From Xylophilus sp. Leaf220 (GTDB taxonomy: Bacteria > Pseudomonadota > Gammaproteobacteria > Burkholderiales > Burkholderiaceae_C): a DNA stretch of 50,636 nucleotides. Made by a program: the position numbers and the translations under genes. The notes beneath the pieces are model-generated. The model worked only from the letters and a program-made list of their open reading frames with translations, was not told where the DNA came from and ran no database searches. Numbering within the stretch: the stretch's first letter is position 1; each line of letters opens with the position of its first letter. Location: positions 1 to 50,636 of the forward strand of contig NZ_LMKO01000010.1 of the NCBI RefSeq assembly GCF_001421705.1, in the 5' to 3' direction. Shown in pieces: positions 16,125 through 24,186 of the stretch.

Positions 16125-16874
16125 ATGCGTACCACCCGTATCGCTTCGCTCGTCCTGGCGCTCGCGCTGCCCTTCGCCGCCGCCGCGCAGCAGATCACCG
16201 TGTCGGCCGCCGCCAGCCTGACCGATGCCTTCAAGGAGCTGGCGCCGCGCTTCGAGGCCGCGCACCCCGGCGCTACCGTGCGCTACAACTTCGCCGCCTC
16301 GGGCACGCTGCTGCAGCAGATCGCCCAGGGCGCGCCGGTCGACGTGTTCGCCAGCGCCGACCAGGAAACGATGGACCGCGGCGCCGCGCAGAAGCTGGTC
16401 GATCCGGCCACCCGCGCCAACTTCGTCACCAACAGCCTGGTGCTGGTCGAGCCGGCGCAGGACGGTGCCGGCGTCAAGACCCTGCAGGACCTCGCCGGCC
16501 CGGCCGTCCGCAAGATCGCGGTGGGCAAGACCGCCACCGTGCCGGTCGGCCGCTACACACGGCAGGTGCTGGAGGCCGCCAACCTCTGGACGGTGCTGGA
16601 GCCGAAGTTCGTGCAGGCCGACAGCGTGCGCCAGGTGCTCGACTACGTGAGCCGCGGCGAGGCCGAGGCCGGCTTCGTCTACCGCACCGATGCCGCGATC
16701 GCCGGCGACAAGGTCAAGGTCGTGCTGACGCCGACCGGCCACACGCCCGTCAGCTACCCGGTGGCGGTGGTGGCCGACAGCCAGCAGAAGGCGCTGGCGA
16801 AGAACTTCATCGCCTTCCTGGGCTCCGACGCCGGGCAGCAGATCCTGGCGCGCTACGGCTTCGGCAAGCCGTGA
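16125..16874 (+). CDS. modA: Molybdate-binding periplasmic protein ModA
   Basis: This 249-aa periplasmic receptor has a signal peptide (MRTTRIASLVLALALPFAAAAQQ), then VSAAASLTDAFKELAP, YNFAASGTLLQQIAQGAPVD and VFASADQETMD, the serine- and alanine-rich oxyanion-binding segments of ModA. The C-terminal part has AEAGFVYRTDAA and YPVAVVADSQ. The ATG at 16125 has AAGGA upstream overlapping the modB stop. It probably delivers molybdate (or tungstate) to ModB/ModC. Confidence 0.94.
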   Translation: MRTTRIASLVLALALPFAAAAQQITVSAAASLTDAFKELAPRFEAAHPGATVRYNFAASGTLLQQIAQGAPVDVFASADQETMDRGAAQKLVDPATRANFVTNSLVLVEPAQDGAGVKTLQDLAGPAVRKIAVGKTATVPVGRYTRQVLEAANLWTVLEPKFVQADSVRQVLDYVSRGEAEAGFVYRTDAAIAGDKVKVVLTPTGHTPVSYPVAVVADSQQKALAKNFIAFLGSDAGQQILARYGFGKP

Positions 16875-16937
16875 GCGGCACGGCGCGCAGGGCGGTGCAC
16901 AGGGTGTGCCGGTGATGCAGTGCGGGCGCCGCACCCC

Positions 16938-17738
16938 ATGATCGACGTCGACCTGCAGCTGTCGGTGGTCGATGGCAGGCGGCGCTTCGCGCTGGCGGCG
17001 CGTTTCGCGACCGACGCACCGTTCGCCGCGCTGTACGGCCCCTCGGGCGCCGGCAAGTCGCTCACCCTGCAGGCGATTGCCGGCCTGCTGCGGCCCGACG
17101 CCGGCCATGTGCGGCTCGACGGCCGCACCCTGTTCGACGCCGCGGCCCGCATCGACCTGCCGGCGCCCGCGCGGGAGGTCGGCTTCCTGTTCCAGAACTA
17201 CGCGCTGTTCCCGCACCTCTCGGTGCGCGACAACGTCGCCTTCGGCCTGCGCAGCTGGCGCAAGCGGCGCCTGTCGCCCGACGAGGCTACGCGGGTGCAG
17301 GCGCTGCTCGACAGCTTCGGCCTGGCCCCGCTCGCCGATAGCCGGCCGCGGGTACTCTCCGGCGGCCAGCAGCAGCGCGTCGCCCTGGCCCGCGCGCTGG
17401 CCTGCGAGCCCCGGGTGCTGCTGCTCGACGAACCGTTCGCCGCCCTGCACCCGGCGCTGCGCGCCGAACTGCGCCAGGAGCTGAAGCAGGTCCAGGCCCG
17501 CTGGGGCATCCCGGTGCTGATGATCACCCACGACGTCGAGGACGTGCTGTCCCTGGCCGACGTCGCCTTCGTGTTCGACCAGGGCCAGGTGGTGCGCGAG
17601 ATCGACATGCGCACCGCCGAGGCGCGCAGCCTGGCCCGGCAACGGATCACCGGCGAGGCCGATGCGCCGGTGGAGTCACCGGTGCGGCAGGCGCTGCGGC
17701 GTTTGCTGGTGGGCGGTTCCGCCGGTGGCAATCCCTGA
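16938..17738 (+). CDS. modC: Molybdate ABC transporter ATPase, short ModC
   Basis: This 266-aa ABC ATPase has Walker A GPSGAGKS, the Q-loop in FLFQNYALFPH, signature LSGGQQQRVALARAL, Walker B VLLLDEPFAAL and switch histidine MITHDVEDV. Classical ModC is about 350 aa with a C-terminal TOBE domain that binds molybdate; this one ends soon after the nucleotide domain, so it lacks that regulatory part. I chose the ATG at 16938; a GTG at 16920 would add six residues. It lies 63 bp after modA. Confidence 0.9.
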   Translation: MIDVDLQLSVVDGRRRFALAARFATDAPFAALYGPSGAGKSLTLQAIAGLLRPDAGHVRLDGRTLFDAAARIDLPAPAREVGFLFQNYALFPHLSVRDNVAFGLRSWRKRRLSPDEATRVQALLDSFGLAPLADSRPRVLSGGQQQRVALARALACEPRVLLLDEPFAALHPALRAELRQELKQVQARWGIPVLMITHDVEDVLSLADVAFVFDQGQVVREIDMRTAEARSLARQRITGEADAPVESPVRQALRRLLVGGSAGGNP

Positions 17739-17828
17739 GCGGCGCTACAAGTTTTCGTTGGTATCGCGGAAGCATCGGCGCACGGCGTCGCTGCCTGGAT
17801 TCAGCTCCTGTCACTAGCGAGTCGGGGC

Positions 17829-19064
17829 CTACTTCCCCATCAGCTCGCCGATCGGCTTCAGGTCCTCCACCCGGTCGCAGACGGCCTTGATGACCATCAT
17901 GATCGGCATGCCCAGCAGCAGGCCCCAGATGCCCCAGAGCCAGCCCCAGGCCAGCACGCTGGCGAAGACCACGACCGGGTTCATGCTGCTCGCCCGGCTG
18001 GTGAGCCACGGGGTCACCAGGTTGCCGCTGATGGTGTGGATGGCCAGCGACGCGCCGCCGGCGATCAGTGCCATGTCGACGGTGCCGAACTGCAGGAAGG
18101 CCACCAGCGCCGAACCCCCGGTCACCGCCAGCGAGCCGATGTAGGGCACGAAATTAAGCAGGCCGGCCACCACGCCCCAGACCGCCGAATATTCGATGCC
18201 GAGCGCCCAGTACACCAGCCAGGTGGCGATGCCGACCACCACGCTCATCACCAGCTGCACCAGCAGGTAGCGCTCGATCTGGCCGGTGATCTCGTCGAGC
18301 AGCTGCACCGTGATCTTCTTGCGCGACAGGCTGGGCCCGGTGATCTTCACCAGCTTGCGGCGGAAGGTGTCGCCGGCGCACAGGGCGAAGAAGGTCAGGA
18401 ACAGCACCACCATCATCTGCCCGGCGAAGCCCATCAGGCCGACCGTGCCGCTCCACAGGTAGTCGCGGATGTTGAAGGGCGGCCGCTCGATCAGCACCCG
18501 GGTCACGCCGCGGGGCGACAGCGGCGCGGCCTGCCCCTGCGTGGCCTGCTCGATCTGGGTGGCGGCGTTCTGCACCGTGTCGAGCACGCCGGGGCCTTGC
18601 TGGCTGCGGGCGCGCAGGGTGTCGCGCACCTTCTTGGCGGCCACCGGCAGGTCGTTGAACAGCTCGGCCGCGTCGGCGCTCAGCCAGTACGCGGTGGAGC
18701 CGATCGAGCCGACGATTGTCAGTAGCAGCACGGTGGTGGTCAAGACCCGCGGCACGTGCCGGCGCCAGAACCACTCCACCACCGGCGCGAGCGCATAGGT
18801 GAGCATCAGCGCCAGCAGCAAGGGGATGAAGACGGCCCCCGCCCAGCGCAGCACCACGATGCTGGCCAGTACCGCCAGCACGACCAGGGAGATGCTGCGC
18901 ACGTCCACCGGCATCTGCAGCAGCACCCGCGGCTGGTCGGGGTCTGCGCCGGGCGGCAGCTCGATCAGGCGGGTGTTGGGGGCGGGCGTGACGACGTCGA
19001 CCGCGGCTGCCGGCGCAGCCTCCGGGCCGTCGGCAGCGGGAGGAGGGGGCGGCGGCTGTTGCAT
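17829..19064 (-). CDS. AI-2E/PerM-family membrane transporter
   Basis: This 411-aa inner-membrane protein of the AI-2E (TqsA/PerM) family has a long Pro/Ala-rich cytoplasmic N-terminus (about 55 residues), then LVVLAVLASIVVLRWAGAVFI-type membrane segments, a central soluble stretch with RARSQQGPGVLDTVQNAATQ, and four to five C-terminal membrane helices including VVAGLLNFVPYIGSL and ASVLAWGWLWGIWGLLLGMP. Family members have been linked to export of autoinducer-2 or to ion transport; the substrate here is unknown. It follows flhC on the same strand after a 58-bp gap. It converges with modC across 90 bp that show no clear terminator. Confidence 0.88.
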   Translation of the reverse strand: MQQPPPPPPAADGPEAAPAAAVDVVTPAPNTRLIELPPGADPDQPRVLLQMPVDVRSISLVVLAVLASIVVLRWAGAVFIPLLLALMLTYALAPVVEWFWRRHVPRVLTTTVLLLTIVGSIGSTAYWLSADAAELFNDLPVAAKKVRDTLRARSQQGPGVLDTVQNAATQIEQATQGQAAPLSPRGVTRVLIERPPFNIRDYLWSGTVGLMGFAGQMMVVLFLTFFALCAGDTFRRKLVKITGPSLSRKKITVQLLDEITGQIERYLLVQLVMSVVVGIATWLVYWALGIEYSAVWGVVAGLLNFVPYIGSLAVTGGSALVAFLQFGTVDMALIAGGASLAIHTISGNLVTPWLTSRASSMNPVVVFASVLAWGWLWGIWGLLLGMPIMMVIKAVCDRVEDLKPIGELMGK

Positions 19065-19122
19065 CCGGGCGATTCTGTCGCCCGGTGGGGCAGGACGCTG
19101 TAGGCGAAGGCCGCCGGTACGC

Positions 19123-19674
19123 TCAGTGCAGCATCAGGGCGCCGGCGGCCTTGCTCTTGCCGGCGCGGGCGGGCGGGTTGCACATGCCGCAGACGAAGTG
19201 GCGGGCGTTCTCGTAGGGCTCGGTGACGAAGCGGCCGGTGCACTTGGAGCAGGTGGTCATCTCGAGCATAGAGGCATCGACGAACTTCAGCAGGCGCCAG
19301 GCCCGGGTGAAGGACAGCAGCGGCTCGATGCCGGCGGCGTCCACCTGTTCGTTGTAGAGGCGGTAGGCCTTGGTCAGCGCATCCACCGGTTCGAGCGACG
19401 CGCCCTTGCTCAGGTATTCGTAGATGTTGAGGAACAGCGACGAATGGATGTTCTCCTGCCAGGTCAGGAACCAGTCGGTCGAGAAGGGCAGCTGTCCCTT
19501 CGACGGCGACTTGCCCGCGATCTCCTTGTACAGCCGGATCAGCCGCTCGTACGACAGCGTCGTCTCCGACTCCAGCACCTGCATCCGCGCACCCATCTTG
19601 ATGAGCATCGCCGCCCGCTCGATCTGGCGCGATTCGTTCAGGACGCTCTTGGGTGCTGCTGCAACTGCGGTCAT
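19123..19674 (-). CDS. flhC: Flagellar master regulator subunit FlhC
   Basis: This 183-aa protein is the FlhC half of the FlhD4C2 activator of class II flagellar genes. Zinc ligands are visible as CSKC (about residue 141) and CGMC (about residue 162). Conserved FlhC segments include SYERLIRLYKEIAGKSPSKG and LPFSTDWFLTWQ. The start at 19674 lies 135 bp behind flhD, an unusually wide gap for this operon, filled by a family B repeat. Downstream is a transporter rather than motAB or che genes. Confidence 0.96.
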   Translation of the reverse strand: MTAVAAAPKSVLNESRQIERAAMLIKMGARMQVLESETTLSYERLIRLYKEIAGKSPSKGQLPFSTDWFLTWQENIHSSLFLNIYEYLSKGASLEPVDALTKAYRLYNEQVDAAGIEPLLSFTRAWRLLKFVDASMLEMTTCSKCTGRFVTEPYENARHFVCGMCNPPARAGKSKAAGALMLH

Positions 19675-19730
19675 GGCTGGTATTCCTGGAAACGGTGGTC
19701 GAAAGAGGGGAGGACTTTTTCAGGGAAGCC

Positions 19731-19808
19731 GCGGATCCGGCCCCGCCGGTCCGCCGGCTTCGCCCCTCGAGGGGCAGGCGAAGACGCGAAGCGCGCAGCC
19801 TGGGGGGA
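19731..19808 (-). repeat. Family B interspersed repeat, copy 2
   Basis: It fills most of the gap between flhD and flhC. It starts with CCCCCCAGGC right after the flhD stop and contains CGCGCTTCGCGTCTTCGCC, the arm pair GCCCCTCGAGGGGC and CCGGATCCGC. A strong hairpin inside a two-gene operon could affect the FlhD:FlhC ratio. Confidence 0.8.
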
Positions 19809-19809
19809 G

Positions 19810-20139
19810 CTAAATGACCTCGGAGAGGCGCCCCGCCATCAGGATGTTGCCGTGCAGCCGGTTGGTCGCCTCGTTGCCGATCTTGGCGGGCGTGCTCTGG
19901 TTGGTGAGCAGGTTCCAGACCATGTCGTCGTCGACCCGGAAGCGGCACAGCAGGGTGTTGCCGGTGGCCAGCTTCAGGACCTGGGCCGAGGACAGCGAGG
20001 CCAGCAGCTCGGCGGATTCTTCGTTGATGCCAAGACGGAAGACGGCTTCGGCCTTGTCCTGACGGATCAGGTTCTTGGCCAGCATCAGGTACGTCAGGTT
20101 GGCTTCACGGATCTCGGCAAGCATTTGTTCGGTGTTCAT
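19810..20139 (-). CDS. flhD: Flagellar master regulator subunit FlhD
   Basis: This 109-aa protein has the FlhD pattern MLAEIREANLTYLMLAKNLI..RQDKAEAVFRLGI, LLASLSSAQVLKLA and LLCRFRVDD. The ATG at 20139 gives the usual length and has AAGGA about 9 bases upstream; an in-frame ATG at 20187 would add 16 unconserved residues. With FlhC it forms the hexameric activator. The upstream 400 bp region holds its promoter and a 14-bp inverted repeat. Confidence 0.95.
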   Translation of the reverse strand: MNTEQMLAEIREANLTYLMLAKNLIRQDKAEAVFRLGINEESAELLASLSSAQVLKLATGNTLLCRFRVDDDMVWNLLTNQSTPAKIGNEATNRLHGNILMAGRLSEVI

Positions 20140-20173
20140 GGGGTCAGTCCTTTTCAGGTCCGATTCCGACCGT

Positions 20174-20187
20174 ATGCAACATTGCAT
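20174..20187 (-). promoter_or_regulatory. Inverted repeat upstream of flhD
   Basis: ATGCAACATTGCAT: 6-bp arms around a 2-base centre, 35 bp ahead of the flhD start codon. It could be an operator or shape the 5' leader of the mRNA. No confident -35/-10 pair is visible. Confidence 0.35.
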
Positions 20188-20538
20188 GTGAGGCGATTCG
20201 GTGAAATGGATTGTGAAGACGTCCCAAACAGAAATTAAGTCAGCGTCTCACCGTGCGTTTTGTCTGGTTTCCATCCGGGCTTGTAGGTGTTTGCCTTACA
20301 AGGGCCGCTGTCTCCGCCGCTTGTGCTGAAAGCTTGGGCACCGCGCGGGAAGGCGCTCGACCCGCGTTCGTCCTCCTGCGGGCGACCGGAAGCGGGTGTC
20401 GGACAAATCCCGCGCACCCTGCTGTCGCAAAAAAGATAGCAAGCTACCTTTTTGGGAGCACCCGGCAGGTCGCCGGAAAAAAGATTTCGGGCGGCTCGCG
20501 GTGCGCGGACCGTACTGCGGCGCCCGGGGCCGCAGTTG
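20188..20538. other. Gene-free interval between flhD and the sulfurtransferase
   Basis: This is presumably the flhDC control region plus the 3' end of the sulfurtransferase transcript. Apart from the terminator at 20429-20453, it holds a weak inverted repeat (CTTGTA...TACAAG, 20280-20302). The part nearest flhD is visibly less GC-rich than the rest. No supported gene. Confidence 0.4.
20429..20453 (-). terminator. Intrinsic terminator after the sulfurtransferase gene
   Basis: On the minus strand AAAAAGGTAGC-TT-GCTATCTTTTTT forms a nearly perfect stem ending in a T-run, about 85 bp behind the sulfurtransferase stop. The A-run on the other side could let it work in both directions. Confidence 0.6.
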
Positions 20539-21459
20539 CTATTCGCCGGTCGCGACCGGGCGCGACGGATCGCTGCTCCATTCGCTCCAGCTGCCCGCGA
20601 ACAGGCCGACGGGGCCCAGCCCTGCCAGTTCCGCCGCCAGCACGTTGGGGGTGGCGCTGACGCCGCTGCCGCAGTAGGCGACCACGCCCCGGGGCGAGCG
20701 GCCTGCCAGCAGCGCATCGAATTCCCGGCGCAGCACCTCGGCCGGCTTGAAGCGCCCGTCGGGGCCCAGGTTCTCGGCGAAGGGCCGGTTCAGCGCACCG
20801 GGGATGTGGCCCGCGACCGGGTCGAGCGGCTCCACCTCGCCGCGGAAGCGCGCCGGGGCGCGGGCGTCGACCAGCGTGCGGTCCGGGTCGGCCAGGCCGG
20901 CCGCCACGTCCTGCACCGTGACCAGGGTGCGCAGCGGCGCGCGGAGGTCGAAGCTGGTCTGGAAGTGCGACGGCTCCTGCCCCGTCGCCACCGCGCCGCC
21001 GGCGGCCTCCCAGGCCTGCAGGCCGCCGTCGAGCACCGCTACCGCGTCGTGGCCGGCCCACTTCAGCATCCACCAGAGGCGGCCGCAGTAGTTGGCGTTG
21101 TTGCGGTCGTACACCACCGCCTGCATGTCGTTGGCGAAGCCGACCGACGAGAGCCAGGTGGCGAAGTTCTCGCGGCTCGGCAGCGGGTGGCGGCCGCCGC
21201 TGGCGGGGCGGTCGGCCTCGCGGGCGACCACCACCGTGCCGTGGGCGCCGGGCAGGCCGTGCTTGGCGCTCAGCGCGCGGTCCAGGTCGGCATGCAGGGC
21301 GCCGGGGATGTGGCGCTCGGCGAAGGCCTGGGCGCCGGCCTCGGGCCGCATCAGGTCGAAGCTGCAGTCGAAGACCATGACCCGCGCCTTCGCGGCGAGC
21401 AGGGCCTGCAGCTCCTCGGCGGAGATCAGGGCGGTATAGGGGGCGTGCGGTTGGGGCAT
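20539..21459 (-). CDS. Sulfurtransferase (rhodanese / 3-mercaptopyruvate type)
   Basis: This 306-aa protein has two rhodanese domains. The inactive N-terminal domain spans roughly 8-155; the C-terminal domain (about 180-300) carries the active cysteine at about residue 263 in AYCGSGVSAT, a loop sequence favouring 3-mercaptopyruvate over thiosulfate. The ATG at 21459 has AGGAG upstream and gives the usual length. It transfers sulfane sulfur to thiols or cyanide. It stands alone between flhD and the EamA transporter on the same strand. Confidence 0.92.
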   Translation of the reverse strand: MPQPHAPYTALISAEELQALLAAKARVMVFDCSFDLMRPEAGAQAFAERHIPGALHADLDRALSAKHGLPGAHGTVVVAREADRPASGGRHPLPSRENFATWLSSVGFANDMQAVVYDRNNANYCGRLWWMLKWAGHDAVAVLDGGLQAWEAAGGAVATGQEPSHFQTSFDLRAPLRTLVTVQDVAAGLADPDRTLVDARAPARFRGEVEPLDPVAGHIPGALNRPFAENLGPDGRFKPAEVLRREFDALLAGRSPRGVVAYCGSGVSATPNVLAAELAGLGPVGLFAGSWSEWSSDPSRPVATGE

Positions 21460-21565
21460 GGCGGGCTCCTGGCGTTCGGTGCGGGAGGTGCGCCGGGGTT
21501 GGCGCACCGCTGGCCCAAATGGTAGCCCGGCAGTGGCGGGCCGCGGCGGTGGTGGCGCCGCCGCC

Positions 21566-22480
21566 CTAGCGCCGCCGCACCGTGTCGCCCGGCGCGGGCG
21601 TGCGCCCCCGCAGCACGGTGGCCGCCACGCCGCTGGCGATGATGGTCGCCATGCCGGCCCAGGCGATCGGCGCGATGGTGTCGCCGAACAGCAGCACCCC
21701 GTAGCCGGCGGCGAAGACGATGCCGGTGTACTGGAGGTTGGCCACGACCAGCGTGCCGCGGTGGTTGCCGGCGGTGGCGTAGGCGCGCGTCATGCAGTAC
21801 TGGCCGCCCGAGGCCAGCAGGCCCAGCGGCGGCAGCCACAGCGCCGCCTGCCACGACCAGGGCGAGACCCCGACCAGCGCCATGCCGGCCAGGCCCGTCA
21901 CGGCCGATCCCACCGCGAAGTAGAAGACGGTGCGCGCCTCGGGCTCGCCGGCCCGAGAGAGCGCCATCACCTGCATGTAGGCGAAAGCGGCGGTCACGCC
22001 CGAGAACAGGCCCACCACCCCGGCCAGCATCTGCTGCGGGTCGATCGTCGGCCGCAGCATCATCACCACGCCGGCGAAGCCGGTCAGCACGGTGAGCACC
22101 AGCGCCCCCTGCAGCGGCGGTCGGTCGTGGCCGGCGCCCGGCCGCCAGGCCATCAGCGTGCCGCCGACCAGGAAGGCGGCGATCCACACGCTGCTCATGT
22201 AGTTGAGGGTGACGGCGGTCGCCAGCGGCAGGTGGGCAATGGCGTAGAACCAGGCGGTGAGCGATGTCACCCCCACCATGCTGCGCCAGGCGTGCATGCC
22301 GGGATAGCGCGTGGCGAGCGGTATCCGGCGCGCCCGCGCCAGCGCCACCATCACCGCCATGCCGATCAGGCCGCGGTAGAAGACCAGCTCGGCCGGGTTG
22401 AAGCTGGCCGACGCCATCTTGACGCAGACGCCCATCGTCGCGAAGAAGAAGGCCGCCAGCAGCATCCAGCCGGCCTTCAT
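21566..22480 (-). CDS. EamA/DMT-family transporter
   Basis: This 304-aa membrane protein has ten predicted transmembrane helices in two EamA repeats (for example AELVFYRGLIGMAVMVALA and QYTGIVFAAGYGVLLFGDTI). The drug/metabolite transporter superfamily exports amino acids, metabolites or drugs; the substrate cannot be predicted. It lies behind the Rieske oxygenase gene on the same strand, separated by about 80 bp that carry a family A repeat. Confidence 0.9.
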   Translation of the reverse strand: MKAGWMLLAAFFFATMGVCVKMASASFNPAELVFYRGLIGMAVMVALARARRIPLATRYPGMHAWRSMVGVTSLTAWFYAIAHLPLATAVTLNYMSSVWIAAFLVGGTLMAWRPGAGHDRPPLQGALVLTVLTGFAGVVMMLRPTIDPQQMLAGVVGLFSGVTAAFAYMQVMALSRAGEPEARTVFYFAVGSAVTGLAGMALVGVSPWSWQAALWLPPLGLLASGGQYCMTRAYATAGNHRGTLVVANLQYTGIVFAAGYGVLLFGDTIAPIAWAGMATIIASGVAATVLRGRTPAPGDTVRRR

Positions 22481-22505
22481 GCCGCCGGGTCCGGTTTCAT
22501 GCGGG

Positions 22506-22560
22506 AAAAAGGGCTGTAGCCGGCGTGTGATGCCGGCATGGTGCTATGCATTCGATAGCG
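22506..22560 (+). repeat. Family A interspersed repeat, copy 3
   Basis: It reads AAAAAGGGCTGTAGCCGGCG, then TGCCGGCATGG and TGCTATGCATTCGATAGCG. It ends one base before the Rieske oxygenase stop codon (minus strand), so it forms the 3' untranslated end of that gene. Confidence 0.8.
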
Positions 22561-22561
22561 A

Positions 22562-23701
22562 TCAGCGCACCGCCGGGTCGTCGCCCATCGCGCCGCGGTA
22601 CCACTCGTGGAAGTGCTGCATGCCGTCTTCCATCGGGCTCTGGTAGGGGCCGCGCTCGTCGTCGCCGCGCTGGAGCAGGGCGCGCCGTCCGGCGTCCATC
22701 CGCTCGGCGATCTCGTCGTCCTCCACGCAGGTCTCCATGTAGGCGGCCTGCTGGGCCTCGACGAATTCGCGCTCGAAGGCGGCGATCTCCTCGGGGTAGT
22801 AGAACTCGACCATGTTCATCGTCCTGGTCGGGCTGATCGGGTGCAGCGTCGAGACGGTGAGCACGTGCGGATACCACTCCACCATGATGTGCGGGTGGTA
22901 GGTGAGCCAGATGGCGCCGTACTTGGGCGGGCGGCCGTCGCGGTAGCGCAGCAGCTGGTCCTGCCAGCGCTGGTAGGCCGGGCTGCCGGCCTTGCCCAGG
23001 CGGTTGGCCACGCCGACGGTCTGCACCGAATACTCCTGGCCGAACTCCCAGCGCAGGTCGTCGCAGGTGACGAACTGGCCCAGCCCGGGGTGGAACGGGC
23101 CGACGTGGTAGTCCTCCAGGTAGACCTCGATGAAGGTCTTCCAGTTGTAGTGGCACTCGTGCATCTCGACCCGGTCGAGCACGTGGCCGGAGAAGTCGAG
23201 GTCGGCGCGCGGGCCCATCGCGGCCAGGTCGGCGGCCACGTCGCGGCTGCCGGCCTCGAAGAGCAGGCCGTTCCACTCCTGCAGCGGGTAGTTGCGCAGG
23301 TTCAGGCAGGGGTCTTCGGCGAAATGCGGCGCGCCCAGCAGCTGGCCGCGGCTGTCGTAGGTCCAGCGGTGCAGCGGGCAGACGATGTTGCCGCCGGCGT
23401 GCCCCGGCGCATGGCCGTCGAGCGAGCCGCGGCCCTTGAGCATCACCGCCTGCCGGTGGCGGCAGACGTTCGACACCAGCTGCACCGCGCCGTCGGCGCC
23501 GCGCACCAGGGCGCGACCTTCGCTTTCCAGCGGCAGTGCGTAGTAGTCGCCCTTTTCGGGCACGGCCAGCGTATGCCCCACGTAGCGGGGCCCGTTCTGG
23601 AAGAGCCGGACGCGTTCGCGTTGGAACAGCGCCTCGTCGAAGTAGCTGGAAACTGGTAGTTGGCTCGTGGCCTGCTGCAGTCGAAGACTTAAATCAGACA
23701 T
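22562..23701 (-). CDS. Rieske aromatic-ring-hydroxylating oxygenase, alpha subunit
   Basis: This 379-aa catalytic subunit has a Rieske [2Fe-2S] domain (C80, H82, C108, H111) and a mononuclear-iron domain with EDYHVGPFHPG (D197, H199, H204). The spacing between the two Rieske halves is 25 residues where about 15-17 is usual, because of a Gly/His-rich insertion (residues about 93-104). No beta subunit, reductase or ferredoxin gene is adjacent. The family includes demethylases, choline-type monooxygenases and ring dioxygenases; the substrate is unknown. The region between it and xseB is a divergent promoter area. Confidence 0.88.
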   Translation of the reverse strand: MSDLSLRLQQATSQLPVSSYFDEALFQRERVRLFQNGPRYVGHTLAVPEKGDYYALPLESEGRALVRGADGAVQLVSNVCRHRQAVMLKGRGSLDGHAPGHAGGNIVCPLHRWTYDSRGQLLGAPHFAEDPCLNLRNYPLQEWNGLLFEAGSRDVAADLAAMGPRADLDFSGHVLDRVEMHECHYNWKTFIEVYLEDYHVGPFHPGLGQFVTCDDLRWEFGQEYSVQTVGVANRLGKAGSPAYQRWQDQLLRYRDGRPPKYGAIWLTYHPHIMVEWYPHVLTVSTLHPISPTRTMNMVEFYYPEEIAAFEREFVEAQQAAYMETCVEDDEIAERMDAGRRALLQRGDDERGPYQSPMEDGMQHFHEWYRGAMGDDPAVR

Positions 23702-23943
23702 GGGTGACCTGACCTAAAGACTCCCCACAGGGAGAAACAGGAGTGCGCGGGGGCACAGTAGAAAAAGCGAAGCCGGCATGAAGCCGGCCCGGGGAAGCCC
23801 GATTGTACCCGCGACCCCTTCCGCCGACCGGTGTGCCGACGCGCAGAAGGGACATGGCGGTTGCCTTTGGTGGCGCCTGGGTTGGCATGCCCCCCTAGAA
23901 TCGACCGTTTCCCCCAGACGGTTTTGCGCCGCATTTCCCCACG

Positions 23944-24186
23944 ATGCCCAAGGCACCCGCCACCCCCACCGCCGCCGCACTGCCCGCCACCTACGAGGAA
24001 GCGGTGCAGGAACTGGAGCAGCTCGTCTCCCGGCTCGACGCCGGCCAGTTGCCGCTCGACCAGTTGCTGGTCGGCTACCAGCGCGGCGCCGCGCTGTTGA
24101 CCTTCTGCCGTGCCCAGCTGCAGGCGGTCGAGGCGCAGATCAAGGTGCTGGACGACGGCGGCATCAAGCCCTGGACGCCGACATGA
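23944..24186 (+). CDS. xseB: Exodeoxyribonuclease VII small subunit
   Basis: This 80-aa protein has the XseB core [20 protein letters not shown] and [20 protein letters not shown]. With XseA it degrades single-stranded DNA to oligonucleotides. Its stop overlaps the ispA start (ATGA at 24183-24186), the classical xseB-ispA-dxs arrangement. The 242-bp region upstream, shared with the divergent Rieske gene, contains a GCCGGCATGAAGCCGGC hairpin near 23774 and a -10-like TAGAAT shortly before the start. Confidence 0.95.
   Translation: MPKAPATPTAAALPATYEEAVQELEQLVSRLDAGQLPLDQLLVGYQRGAALLTFCRAQLQAVEAQIKVLDDGGIKPWTPT

Noticed and set aside
17829-19064. Assignment of the AI-2E protein as a quorum-signal exporter
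   Set aside because: The family also includes ion transporters and no luxS or other AI-2 gene is near; the name is kept at family level.
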